Source: Athripsodes cinereus (lineage: Eukaryota > Arthropoda > Insecta > Trichoptera > Leptoceridae). From it: a DNA stretch of 64,000 bases. This document shows, one piece after another, positions 12,490-23,435 of the stretch. Under the pieces are notes generated by a model. It was given only the letters and a program-made list of their open reading frames with translations, was not told the DNA's origin and did no database searches. The translations under genes and the position numbers were made by a program. Numbering within the stretch: the stretch's first letter is position 1; each line of letters starts with the position of its first letter. Location of the stretch: assembly GCA_947579605.1 (NCBI GenBank), contig OX388307.1, forward strand, positions 10,951,237-11,015,236, given 5' to 3'.

Positions 12490-12642
12490 CTAATTTAGCG
12501 ATGAGGTTTGCCACCCATCCTGAATGTCTTGATTTTATATTGGCACGAAGAGGACAGTTTGCATGTTTCTTACATGCAGCTGATCTGCTGGCTACCCCAC
12601 TTGTGGGATGTGTCGTGATGGTATAGATAGATAGATAACTAA
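12490..12642 (+). repeat. SR-A 3' half with GATA tail
   Basis: It runs from AGCGATGAGGTTTGCCACCC through GGCTACCCCACTTGTGGG to a GATAGATAGATA tail. It is 5'-truncated. A short open frame here is repeat sequence and is not conserved between copies. Confidence 0.75.
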
Positions 12643-13505
12643 TTTATATAGCTATTTTTCAAAGATATGTGGTATTACGAGTAGATTATTATAATATGTG
12701 CTTATTAGCTTTTAGACAGATATTATATTGGAAAACGCACTCTTCACTAGAGAATCTATAGAAAAAAAGGAAAATTTAATTTTTCCGAACCTACCTATAC
12801 AAATAAATTATCATAATATATGTACAATTTTATTTTTCAGGAACTCAATAACAGGATGTAAGTTTTCATAGAACGATTGGTATTTTTATTAGTTGCTGAA
12901 GCGGATATAAAAACATACGATTGACATAATCTGAGGAGGGATTCATGTGATAATTTTAGAAGTGTACCTAGATACATATAAATATCATGGTTCATTTTTT
13001 CTATGCCAAATGATGAAACCTTTTAAGAAATCCGGATTACTGATTTAACTAAAAGATTTTTTAAATATATATCATATCAATGTATGTTATAGATGGGTAT
13101 AGTTTAATGATAAAAAAATCATAATGATATTTGCTTTCTTACAACCAAAAATAGGCTTAATTTTACCAAGTTTTATGCTACACGTACAAAATATATCTAT
13201 ATACCAAAGCACTTATATATTAGAAAAGAATTGTTTAAATCCCAAGAGAAATTAATATTAAATAAAAGAACATTAGGATTGAATGGGATTACGTTAAAAT
13301 GTTCTTATAATTTCATTATTAGGTATATCCTATAACAATTCCTTATGGTGGACTTTCTTCCTTTTAAAAGATCTTGACGTCCTTATTATCCACCTGATTT
13401 CACATACATATACCTACATAATATATGTAGATATATCTTCACACTTCTCTGCACAGTATATATACCTGCATCTACTTCGATACAAAACTTACTAGACATA
13501 AATAA
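12643..13505. other. Intergenic DNA, no gene seen
   Basis: AT-rich, no recognised feature. Confidence 0.45.
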
Positions 13506-13509
13506 ACTC

Positions 13510-13738
13510 AGTGGCAAAGAATTGGTATCATACTCATTCCTGTAAGTTTTTGAGTATTCTGTAAAAGGCAGGTGTTAAAAAAATAAAGACATTTTACATC
13601 TTAAATTGTGCAATGACATTTAGCACCCATCCTGAATGTCTTCATTTTTGTTGGCACGGAAAAGACAGCATACACGTTTATTGTATGTAGCCGATCTGCT
13701 GGCTACCTCACTAGTGATATATGCTGTATATAGTTAGT
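13510..13738 (+). repeat. SR-A SINE-like element, diverged
   Basis: GGCAAAGAATTGGTATCA, AGTATTCTGTAAAAGGCAGG, CACCCATCCTGAATGTCTTC and CTGCTGGCTACCTCACTAGT follow the family order. The extreme 5' end is missing. Confidence 0.7.
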
Positions 13739-13810
13739 ATATTTATGTGTCTATATTTATTTATTATTGTATCTTGACTTCTCAATATTTTTTGTGTATG
13801 TTGTGTTTAT

Positions 13811-15421
13811 TACGCCCTGAAAACGAGTGCTCGCAATAACCTCTTGCAAATCATGACTGGAAGTACTTGGGGTGCAAAACCACATACCCTTCGCACAACA
13901 GCTTTGGCATTGTGTTATTCCGCTGCAGAATATGCGTGTCCAGTATGGGCACGCTCCTCACATGCGAAACAAGTGGATGTAGCACTGAATCAAACATGCC
14001 GACTAATAACTGGCTGCCTGAAACCAACCCCAGTCCACAAATTGTATTGTTTGGCAGGGATTGCTCCCCCGGCTGTCCGACGAAGTGTAGCAACCGACTG
14101 TGAGAAAACCTCACAAGAGACAGACTCAAAGCATCTCCTATTTAACCATGTTCCCCCACCACAACGTCTCAGTTAGAGGGTATCTTTTCCCGGATTATTT
14201 TTGTTCCCGGGAAACGGGAAATTTTAAAATGAAATTCCCGGGATTCCCGGGAATCCCGGGAATTTCATTATTATATTTATAAATATTCAATTTTCAACAA
14301 ATTTGGTATAAAAACTCTCATAACTTGTTGACCCTTACAAACATTTTGATTTGATAAAAAAAAATCAAATTTTTGTTACCAATATAAGTAATTTGCTTAA
14401 AAAAAACTAAATAGCTGACTGACGAGATTTATTTAGGTACTCTATGTTATATCAAAATAAAAATTGTTTACAAAATATATAAACTTTTAATTTTTGATCA
14501 TCCTCTCAAGCAAAAAAATGTTATGGATTTTGGCAAAGCTTTTTAAAGATTTTTGACTTTTAAAAATGAGAAATTTCGACAAAAAAAGATTTTTTATATC
14601 GGTTAATATCCATGAATAAAACAAAAAAATGACAGATGGCTGCACTAATGTTTTTAAGAACTATCTAACTTTTCGAAATATGTAAAAAAAAACATGAAAA
14701 ATTGTAGGATTCTTATACATTGTCGGCCAAACACACCTCCGATTTCGAATTATATTTAGAATAATTATGCTTCTTTCAAACGAATACATTGAAGCTATAA
14801 TTAAGTTTTTTTTTTAAAGTATAACACTTATATTGGTAATTAATATTATTTTTCATATTTTCATATCAAAATATTCGTCAGCTTCTACAAGTTTATCACG
14901 ACTATTACAGTTAACTAAACAAAGATTTCGGTATCGGTATGGCAATCTGCATGACTAATAATTTGTATTTTTTCCCGGGAAAGGATTCGTTTTTTCCCCG
15001 GGAAACGGGAAATTAAAATAAGAGGGAGTAACCCTCTAGTCTCAGTTCTAGACGATCTTTTTTAAACTCCTCATCCTCACTGACGGGCCCTGCTCCCTCT
15101 GAACGCCTACGTAGGTGGGCGGAGGATCCGCAAATAAGCGAACCTTTCCTACCCCAAGAACACCTTGCTGCAGGAGGCGATCTAGACTATGGGACATGGA
15201 AAACCCTAAATCGACTGAGATCTGGTGTAGGAAACTGTCGCGACAATAGAGAACGATGGGGCTTCCTACAGGACGAATCCGGAGCATGTGACTGTGGTGA
15301 AGCACAGACTATGCCACACTTGTTGGAATGTCCATTGTGCCCTGTCACTTGCACTATGGAGGATATTTTTGACGCATCTCCACCTGCTGTGCGTTTTGCG
15401 CAGTACTGGAGATCAGTTTGA
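13811..15421 (+). pseudogene. LINE ORF2 C-terminal part, interrupted
   Basis: Residues include ALALCYSAAEYACPVWARSS (thumb/connection region of jockey-type reverse transcriptases). After the interruption come TWKTLNRLRSGVGNCRDNRE and the cysteine/histidine motif CDCGEAQTMPHLLECPLC, typical of this C-terminus. The two parts (13,811-14,173 and 15,047-15,421) are in the same frame once the inserted element and one copy of its target duplication are discounted. The stop is TGA at 15,419-15,421. So this stretch was open when the hAT element arrived. Reverse transcriptase catalytic motifs are absent because of the 5' truncation. Confidence 0.75.
14174..15038 (+). mobile_element. Non-autonomous hAT-like element, copy 1 (865 bp)
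   Basis: The ends are TAGAGGGTATCTTTTCCCGG and its counterpart finishing AGTAACCCTCTA. They are flanked by an exact 8-bp duplication GTCTCAGT (14,166-14,173 and 15,039-15,046), the size hAT transposases make. Subterminal regions are rich in TTCCCGGGAA words. Internal sequence near 14,285-14,400 reappears inverted near 14,840-14,910, giving long imperfect inverted repeats. No transposase frame remains. Confidence 0.85.
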
Positions 15422-15575
15422 TGGGTTTTTTCTCTGGGTTTCGACACGATAAATAATAATTACGCCCTTTCTATTATATTAATGTTTTCCTTTTTGTTGT
15501 ATTATTGTAATGTTGATGAACCCAAGTGTCCTACTGTAAAGGACGTAGGGAGATGTTGAAGAATAAATAAAAAGA

Positions 15576-16135
15576 ATATATTAGGTAGAATATTACTTAC
15601 ACAAACATAATACTAACTTATAATGTAATGCTTATTATACTCATAAAATACCTTCTGATCCCAATACCAGCCCTTTGACATCATCCAAAGATCGGTCATC
15701 AATACCTCTATTCCCTTTTTATATTTTCACTCAGAAGGTACATTGTGAAACGACATCATTTACTGAATATAAAGTACATCTTCATTGATATGAGTGACTT
15801 ATGGCTTCGACAAATTGCATCTCTTAGCTTGCTAAAGTATCGATCATTACCGAGACGCTGACATCTTCTATATAATAATAAGACGTAATCTTGACTTTTT
15901 CTTATCGTGATGTACGTATCAGGTCCCCTCCAATCATTTTCAATCCAGTCTCAAAGTAATTTAAAATATTCATGAAAAGATACAATATTTTATACGAGAA
16001 CATGAGATCGTTTTTACACTCGATAAGTTAAGTAAATAAGCGTATAATTTTATATTGACAAAAGAAGATTCAAACTTCTAAACAAAATTGTTTAATATTT
16101 TACATTGTTTCATGTTTTTAATTCACAACTTCAAT
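15576..16135. other. Intergenic DNA, no gene seen
   Basis: No coding or repeat signature recognised. Confidence 0.45.
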
Positions 16136-16137
16136 GA

Positions 16138-16295
16138 AAATATTTAGTTATTTATTTATTTATTTTATTCTTCACTGTACATTGTTTACAATAATACAAA
16201 TTAACATAGAAAATATCATTTATACAATTCAATGTACAGAGGGCGAGATTATCGCTAAAATGCGATGTCTTCCAACTAACCCGGTTATTAAAATC
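16138..16295 (-). repeat. SR-B LINE 3'-end module
   Basis: In reverse it reads GGTTAGTTGGAAGACATCGC, then GCGATAATCTCGCCCTCTG and GTACAGTGAAGAATAAAATA with an AAATA tail. It is one of the cleanest SR-B copies. Further LINE-derived sequence may continue to about 16,650 (upstream on the minus strand). A long open frame on the plus strand here is the reverse of this repeat plus A-rich sequence. Confidence 0.7.
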
Positions 16296-16844
16296 AAAAA
16301 AACAAAAAAAAACAAACTTAAATATGCATACATCCACAACCACATACATATCTACAGTACTAATATAAAAAAAAAAATACAATATAAAGCAAACAAATTA
16401 AAAAGACACATGCAGGCAACAATGCATTTATGGACACATAATAATAAAAAAGTAGAACATTATATTGCAGCGTGCACATGCATAGGGGAAAGGGTTTTAG
16501 GAGTCAGATGCTAAATTCAATGAAAGGAAGTGATTTTTGAAAGAAGGGCTTGTCTGAAAGAAGGAAAAGTTGTTATCATCCTGATTTTCGAAGGAAAATT
16601 GTTCCAACAGCGAGCATCATGAACAAGAAATGAGTTGGCCAGAAAGTTCGTTCTGTGTGCTGGTACTTTTCTTTAAAATATACAGTTTTATAAAACTATA
16701 TATAAAAAAACAATATTGAACAATATATTTTTCATATCACGCCTTTTTGTGAATGATGTCAGTGAAAGTTCATGTCTGGAAAGATAATAATAAAAATCAA
16801 CATTTTTCAGTACAATTTATATTTAAATACAGTAGGTACTTATT

Positions 16845-17075
16845 AAAATCAAATAAAAAAGCATACATATGGACGATTTATACATATCGAGCTAGTCTCA
16901 AATTCAGATATAAATCTTGTATTATGGGTGCTAACTCGACGAGACACATTATACAATGCATCAAACATATTATACATGTAACACCCAGACCCAGGACAAT
17001 TTGAACAGAAACTTTTTGAAATTTGGCCTGACCGGGAATCGAGCCCAGGACCTCGTGACTCAAAGGCAAAAGCAT
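16845..17075 (-). repeat. tRNA-derived SINE (5' head truncated)
   Basis: On the minus strand the right part of a tRNA-like head is visible: TGGGCTCGATTCCCGGTCAG contains a good polymerase III B box (GGCTCGATTCC). It is followed by GTCCTGGGTCTGGGTGTTAC and CACCCATAATACAAG, words I know from common moth SINE/LINE tails. No A box is visible, so the head is incomplete. It is not a functional tRNA gene. Confidence 0.65.
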
Positions 17076-17107
17076 TACCATAAATATAAATTTATATATA
17101 CATATAT

Positions 17108-17418
17108 GGCCTCCCATTCTTTCTCATAATTTTTGAGTGTTCTGTTTAAGGCAGGAGTGAAAAACAAAGACAGTAGGTATAATGTCTATTTCTTCTTCTT
17201 CGTGATGTAGATCATCGATCTGTTAGTTCGGAAGTTGATGCCTCTTGTGATGCTGAAGACCAGCTGTCTTTCCATCTTTTTGGTGGTCTTCCTCGGGGAC
17301 GTGAACTGACAGGTGTTTTCTTAGCAGCTATATGTACGATTCTGTTTGTTTATTTATTTATTTCATACAACTGGTCTGCTGGCTACCCCATTTGTGGTCT
17401 AAGCCGTAAAGGTATAGT
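17108..17418 (+). repeat. SR-A element split by a LINE fragment
   Basis: The 5' part (17,108-17,175) has TTGAGTGTTCTGTTTAAGGC and AAACAAAGACAG. The 3' part (17,366-17,418) has CTGGTCTGCTGGCTACCCCA and TTTGTGG. About 190 bp of LINE-derived sequence lies between them in place of the middle of SR-A. Confidence 0.6.
17176..17365 (-). pseudogene. LINE ORF2 C-terminal fragment inside SR-A
   Basis: The minus strand encodes SSRPRGRPPKRWKDSWSSAS, the GRPPKRW-type basic motif found near the end of many non-LTR retrotransposon ORF2 proteins. The other side ends in CTTCTTCTTCTTCGTGATG, a short simple-repeat tail on the minus strand. Only about 45 codons remain. Confidence 0.55.
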
Positions 17419-17873
17419 AGTGTGTCTATATATTACTACACTAGGTATATAAAAATAATATAAATATATATACTTACGAGTATTTTTTCACTACGGTACA
17501 AAATTCAATTACATTATACGGCTACGTTATTTTTTCTCCTATTTTCCTATACGAGTGCTATAGCATGCCTGCTGAGAGCAGAGAAATTACAAAATATAAT
17601 CGACGGCACATAATAGATTTCGCGTTGATGGCTAAGTAGGTAAGTCTGAGCCGCTTCAAAAAGAAATGACTTTTTTCTAACAACCACGCTATATGTCGTG
17701 TCATTTCCTACTTTTATACTTAATATCCTACTCTTTATTACATACCTATATCCTTTTCCACATATATAGGATTTCCATCACGGGTTAATCTGCGATCTAA
17801 ATTTAGATTCTTTCAACAAATATCCAAATAAAAAATATATTGTATAATTCAGTCATGAGGCTGATTTTTTTTT

Positions 17874-18133
17874 ACGTGTGCATATTTATTACGTGCAGTT
17901 TGTCCACTGGCTATCCTTGTCTTGGATAAATGTGAATTTGAATTGTGTATATTTTTTACGTGTGCATATTTATTACGTGCAGTTTGTCCACTGGCTATCC
18001 TTGACTTGTGTAGGTATATGTGAATTTGTATTGTGTATACTTTTTACGTGTGCATATTTATTACGTGCAATTAGTCCACTGGCTATCCTTGACTTGTACA
18101 TATATATGTGAATTTGTATTGTGTATATTTTTG
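17874..18133 (+). repeat. Three-copy tandem array related to SR-A
   Basis: Units start at 17,874, 17,958 and 18,046 (periods 84 and 88 bp). Each begins ACGTGTGCATATTTATTACG and continues CAGTTTGTCCACTGGCTATC (CAATTAGTCC in copy 3). The core TTACGTGCAGTTTGTCCACTGGCTA resembles the SR-A 3' part (TTACATGCAGCTGATCTGCTGGCTA), so the array looks like tandemly amplified SR-A sequence. A retroelement-like 3' end with ATTGTGAATAAATAAATAAA follows at 18,150-18,200. Confidence 0.75.
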
Positions 18134-18200
18134 TGCTCTGTCTAATATTTCAACATGTTAAAGGTACGCCGTATGCAATTGTGAATAAATAAATAAATAT

Positions 18201-20035
18201 AAGGTGAAAGTTTTTCTTACATTTCACTGCGTACCTACAGTTGTCAAGTGACATGGCTCTTGCCTGAGATAAATCAAGTGAGGCCTGCTTCCTCATCAAT
18301 CCATTATTTTACAAGGTTTCGAATTTTTGTAAATTTTGTATTAATAAATTAATATTCTTGTATACATTTGTACGCAAAATGGTTTTTAAGAATAATATTT
18401 CATTCATGAGTATACATTTAGTAGATAAACTTCAGCAAAATAATATTCCTACTATAAATTTTCTACAAAGAGATCTTTGATGCTTTTAAATGAAGGGTCT
18501 CGTTAGGGTAAGAAAATTATTTTTGCTTTAAATAAAGAGAAAATACATTATTTTTTATGAAGGATCCCAAAAAAAGTTAGAGATGTAAAGGAGATACCAT
18601 TTTGTAACATTTTAAGTTATAGTGAATTTTCCTTGAAACCATCATTATTCGATATTTAGCCGGAGCAGTAAATTGAAACATTTTCATTATAAGCAGGATT
18701 TTTAATCATACTAACATTCTTTTCGGGTTTCATAAATACATCTCATTGTATAACACTTTTAGGATGGGTGTGGGTGGCATACCTCATAATAATATACCTG
18801 TCTTGGATATTTTGATGAACTTAATAGATTGGTAATCTATGTTAATTATTAACGAACTTGTTTATTGTCTAGTTTACAAATAATATCACTAGCCGTATGA
18901 TAATATTATTTTTATGATTCAATAAGATTCATTCATTCACGTTACTCTGCAATCTTATCCAAACTAAAAAAAGGAATGGCAAAAAAGTGTTTTTTTAATG
19001 CCAGTCCCTCAAACTCCTGCCTACACAGAGTTGGAAAGCCAGATAAATCTGTTAGTGTTACTACTTTTTTGGTCTTAACAATTTGTAGATAAAAGAATAT
19101 GATCGATCAATGATCCCTTACTCTGGACACAAACTTTTTTAATGTGAAAAGCGCTTTATAGCATTTATCTGGCATACCATAATAAGTTTCTAGTATGAAA
19201 TAGAAAGTACCTTCCAAAGTACGTAGGTATACTGTGTGTCAGTGGCGGAACTAGACTTTTTACATCGGTCATACAAACGTACTATTTCACTCGCAAACGA
19301 GTGGATGTCCTTGAGAATAATAGAATATGTAAACGAATATATTATGTAAGTACGCACATCTTCAAGATACTCGACAAAAACTCTTTTTGTAAATTTCAAT
19401 CAGAATATCAAAAGAAATCAAAAACTTTTGCGCCGTTAGATTAGAACACTACACAAAAACTTTATTAATGATGATGATGATGGATGATCATTTCTTTAGC
19501 GCCGTTTAATGGAGAATCCATCTCAAGGGCGCGTATAGCTCTGATGGATAATCAATGTCTTCAGTTTGCTCTTGGATGATATTTTCTTTGTTTGTGTTAT
19601 GAATGAATACATTGATAAACCCATTCATTTAGCAGTCAAGTTGACCAATCAATATTTTATATATTGAATTTTTAACTTAAGACTTAACTGAAGTTACCGC
19701 GAAATGTTTCGTGGCCATGGCGGAAGATTCAAAAACATGATTAATGTTAATAATATATTTTTTAAGGAACAATTTTTTTTATTTTAGGGCGTATGTTGCA
19801 TATTTGCATGTATGAAAGGGACGCCGCTGCTGCGAGTATGTCATACATAATGGGGTATGCCCAACACATTCTGGTTACATTGATTGATTCCACATCAAAG
19901 AAATACCAACGAAAGTGAATTTTATTCTCCCAATAACACGTTACATATTACAAGAGTTAGCAAAAGCTACATTTATTCGAGAAACATATGTTTTTATTTT
20001 TATTTTACTACCCTTATTAGGAAATAAAAGGATGA
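18201..20035. other. Intergenic DNA, no gene seen
   Basis: At 19,482-19,550 GCGCCGTTTAATGGAGAATC followed by CATCTCAAGGGCG matches a repeat also present at 57,358-57,395 (minus), with a weaker match at 35,590. A short ATGATGATGATGG run precedes it. Otherwise no gene or bounded element. Confidence 0.45.
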
Positions 20036-20039
20036 AATA

Positions 20040-20100
20040 TTTAACATTTTCAATTCGGCAATATGGTAAGCCACCCATCCCAAATGTCTAATTTAATTTG
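20040..20100 (+). repeat. SR-A short fragment
   Basis: TTCGGCAATATGGTAAGCCA followed by CCCATCCCAAATGTCTAATT corresponds to the middle of SR-A. Confidence 0.45.
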
Positions 20101-20449
20101 AGATTTTTTGCAAAATATAACGCCCCAATGCCTTTAAGATCTCGACTACGTCATTTATAAAAATATCAGGTAAATAATTATTGTAAATGAAAAAATCTTA
20201 ATTCTTATGAATAGAACGAACATCGTAAATGATCTGAAAAAATGAAACAATCAGATTTGCTGCACTTTGAGCACATTCATAGTATTGGTTATTATAAAAT
20301 ACTTTTAGGTATATTTTGACCCGATCCTTTCTAAATTCATTAACAAACTTGCCCAGACCCTGAGAATCCCTAGGCAAACCGCTTTCTGTAGACTCCGTAT
20401 GTTGAGAATAACATTTTCATCAAACAATATATATATATATGCCCGTATA

Positions 20450-20575
20450 GCATAAGCCAATGAACTAACTTCATGAAATAAACATAGAGCTCGTTCCCTC
20501 TGGGACATAAAAGGAAACATTTAGGATGAGTGGCATAGCGTATCACGGAATTGAAGATATTGTAGTTTTTTTTCT
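20450..20575 (-). repeat. SR-A fragment
   Basis: CATAAGCCAATGAACTAACT, then TAGGATGAGTGGCATAGCGT and CGGAATTGAAGAT follow the SR-A order in reverse, with the core strongly diverged. Confidence 0.5.
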
Positions 20576-22232
20576 TACAAAAAAAAATATGATAGGTACA
20601 AACTGTACTTAATGTGTAGCTAGATAGTATATTGTTGGTCACACTGAAATTATTAATGGTGTTTTAAGTTGAGTAACAGAACTTTGTTTGTAGCATGAGG
20701 GTTGTGCCAAATTATAATAAGAAACTTGGTTAGAATTTTGTGGTTAGATCTTCCCTCACACATAATGGAATGTAACCAAGTGTTACGCATAAAATTGTTT
20801 CCCACCTATTGTTAAAATATGTAGTAGAATATCCCTTTCTTCTTATGAGAGCTGATGCTGATGGGGCTGGGGCTGGGGACCTTCCACCGCACCGCACCGC
20901 ACCCCACCACACCGCACTAATGTTATCTAACTACAACCAGCATCAGCCTACTTACTTAGGACTAGATTACCACACAATACTCAACATGGAAACTAAACTT
21001 AACAGTGGCGTGTCTTTTTTAATAACTTTTTTCCACCCCTTATTAGAAAAACTCAGGTTGGCTGTGTGCCTTTAATACATTTCATTTACCAGCCTATATA
21101 ACAATCATTCATTTCATTTCGCCATCCAATACTCCTTTCGACAGCACGTGGTAAAAACAAACCCTCCTCACGCAAAATTATTCATCTGCATCAATCGGCT
21201 ATAACCTCTTCCCACAACATTCCTATCGCAACTATAATGTCGTTGTTAACTGTACCTATGTGTTAAAATAGGAGCATCCAAGTTATCGGGAATGATAGTC
21301 TCCCGAAAATAACTGTTTTTTTTTTTCAGTGGACTATCATTGGAATTCATCAGAATAATAATTATTAAACATACCTAGCTTGACATACCAGCAAAACTAA
21401 ATATTTATCCTCTTTTGACATTGAATTTTTAAGTATTATTGATTGACAAAAATAATAATTATCTCATTACTAATTTTTTTACTTGTATGACTTTATATTT
21501 ATGAATCCTCTACTTAAAATGACTTGTTTGAATATTTTATTTTGACATATTTATAAGAATTGTATTATATACATTTATTTTACCAGTATTACCTACTATT
21601 TTTGATTCGACACATTAATTGTAATTTATTGTCATGTTGTTGTTCTCTTTTCTGATTTGATTGTAAACATGTTAAAGGCTAACGCCGTGAATATATGTAA
21701 AAAAAAAAAAAAAAAAAAAACTAGAATATTTAAATCATTAACTAAATCCACCTTATACGCCCAAAATTAAATGATTTATTTTAATTATAATACATAGATA
21801 TTCTCATACGACTAGGACTATTTATTAAACCTCTACTATATATTTCATTTGTTTAACAATAAAATAAAATGCGCCCAAATTGTTGTTTCTATCACAAAAC
21901 AGTGTTACATAAATATTTTAAAAATGTTTTTTGTTTAATATAAGTTTTGAAATCTTTTTTTAAAATACTGTTTAATTTTCACATACCTATATGATTTTGT
22001 ATTTAGTCAATTAATAATACTAATTGCCAAGCGCTTTCGCCTTGCGCCGTTCGCCAAGGCAAGAGTTACTTAAAACTCGCATAAAACAGTGTTTTAATAT
22101 TACATTTGAAAACTTATATTAAGATTAATTTTCACAACGTTAACGCACTTATCTACTTTAAATTTAATGTTTTTGTTTGTTTAACTGGGTTTGGGCACAA
22201 CGGGCAAATGATAAAACCAATCAGACATCTCG
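20576..22232. other. Intergenic DNA with low-complexity tracts
   Basis: A GC-rich simple region (GGGGCTGGGGCTGGGG and CACCGCACCGCACCGCA) lies at 20,860-20,920. A retroelement-like 3' end with GTTAAAGGCTAACGCCGTGA and a 23-A tract ends near 21,720, resembling the end at 18,150-18,200. No gene seen. Confidence 0.5.
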
Positions 22233-22442
22233 ATCAGTAGGCCTAGTCAAAACACATTTAAGCGTTACGTTTACGTTTCGTTTTCGTTCAAACAAGACGA
22301 GGTTGCGAGAACGCGTCAATTTTCGGAGCTACTTGTGTATTTTAGCTCCGAAAATTGACGAGTTCTCTCAACGTCGTCCGCGTTTGAACGAAAACGAAAC
22401 GAAAACGTAACGCTTAAATGTGTTTTGACTAGGCCCACTGAT
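22233..22442. repeat. 210-bp near-perfect hairpin (palindromic MITE)
   Basis: The left arm begins ATCAGTAGGCCTAGTCAAAA and the right arm ends TTTTGACTAGGCCCACTGAT. Both carry ACACATTTAAGCGTTACG and CGTTTCGTTTTCGTTCAAAC, so arms are about 100 bp each. They meet at a loop of about 15 bp between CGGAGCTA and TAGCTCCG (around 22,335). No transposase is encoded. A 2-bp AT on each side is the only possible target duplication, so the superfamily is not fixed. Both overlapping short open frames are palindrome artefacts. Confidence 0.85.
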
Positions 22443-23432
22443 ACCATGTTTACACATTTCTCACATCTTCCGATTAAATTATGCACAATGTTACTTTGAA
22501 TATACATGATTCTTAAACCGAGATGTCTAAAATATTTTATATTAGTTTATTATTATTGAATAATCACAAAGGCATGACAAGTCTAATCCCGCCACTGTTA
22601 AACTACCTTATTACCCCCCTGCACACCCAAACTACCTACACACACGTTGTTGTTGATGATGATGATGAAACCTATCTTACATATTTAATAAAACGCCTAA
22701 CCAATGATACCTCACAAAACATACAAAATTGGATATTCTGCAACGGTGTTCTTACTTACTTAAAACTATTTTTACATCAATATGTTTTGCTCCACATAGT
22801 TTTCTATACCTACGCATTTCAGTTAGGTGAATTAATTTATTTCAGTTTTTGTTTCGCTGTACAGGAGAGACGATGATCCTAGATAGGTAATTTTTTAGGA
22901 ATTTTCAATGATAGTTGACCAAAATGAACACCATTTTATTCATTGATTGTATTAACATTTAATTAACTTTGTAACACTTCATTTTAGTATAGATCAACCG
23001 TGACAATGTGAACTGGAATCCCACGAAACCGGTCATGTGTTATTTGTACTCTGTAGTAAAAATATACAATAACAATTAATATTCCTCATTTTACTACGAG
23101 AAAGGTGAATAAATAAATTCGTTTTACAGAATTCAAATCCAAGGGCTTATATACCTAAAGAACAAAGTGAAAATAACTTTAATAACATCCACTAAAAAAT
23201 GTAATAAGTTCCACTACATTCCATAGAATAAACTCGTTTTCCACATCAAAATGAAACGTTAAAGAAATTATAATATGCCTACTTCCAAATATAAGTAGAT
23301 AAATATAAGACAACAACATCAGTGGGTAGGTACATGTAATGTCATCTAATTAATTTTAACAAGAAACTTGAGTAATTATTGGCAGTAAAAACTAATTACC
23401 TTACAATGTTTATAAAGTTATATCTGCTACTT
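22443..23432. other. Intergenic DNA, no gene seen
   Basis: A 117-codon open frame starting near 22,523 has no family resemblance, and no recognised gene or element lies here. Confidence 0.45.
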
Positions 23433-23433
23433 A
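23394..23433 (+). repeat. Left flanking direct repeat of the mariner-type element
   Basis: AATTACCTTACAATGTTTAT and the following AAAGTTATATCTGCTACTTA are repeated with about five changes at 24,376-24,415, just beyond the right end of the element. This is longer than a target duplication and suggests insertion into an existing duplication. Confidence 0.7.
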
Positions 23434-23435
23434 TA

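Larger units (their letters stand above)
13806..15575 (+). mobile_element. 5'-truncated jockey-like LINE, split by a hAT element
   Basis: Coding sequence for the C-terminal part of a LINE ORF2 runs from 13,811 to 14,173 and resumes at 15,047. A 3' UTR with CCCAAGTGTCCTACTGTAAA and AATAAATAAAA follows. The 5' end is cut near 13,806, the usual result of incomplete reverse transcription. The hAT element at 14,174-15,038 sits inside it with a perfect 8-bp target duplication. A fragment at 8.2 kb has a similar 3' UTR. Confidence 0.8.

Noticed and set aside
12378..12626. Open frame ending MRFATHPECLDFILARRG and similar peptides at 29.2 kb and 6.2 kb (minus)
   Set aside because: These are translations of the SR-A repeat. 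Other copies break the frame with indels and stops, so no protein is conserved.
16134..16514. 126-codon open frame on the plus strand
   Set aside because: It is the reverse of an SR-B repeat followed by A-rich sequence; the residues are low-complexity and match no family.
17035..17075. tRNA-like sequence with a good B box
   Set aside because: No A box, acceptor stem or anticodon arm can be formed; it is part of a SINE head.
17874..18133. Regular direct repeats that could suggest a CRISPR array
   Set aside because: The repeats are contiguous, diverged and without unique spacers, in a eukaryotic genome; this is a tandem array.
20809..21075. 88-codon open frame with a DADGAGAGDLPPHRTAPHH stretch
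   Set aside because: It is driven by GC-rich simple repeats and has no family resemblance or splice context.
22177..22507. Two open frames sharing VGLVKTHLSVTF
   Set aside because: They are the same palindromic DNA read on opposite strands.
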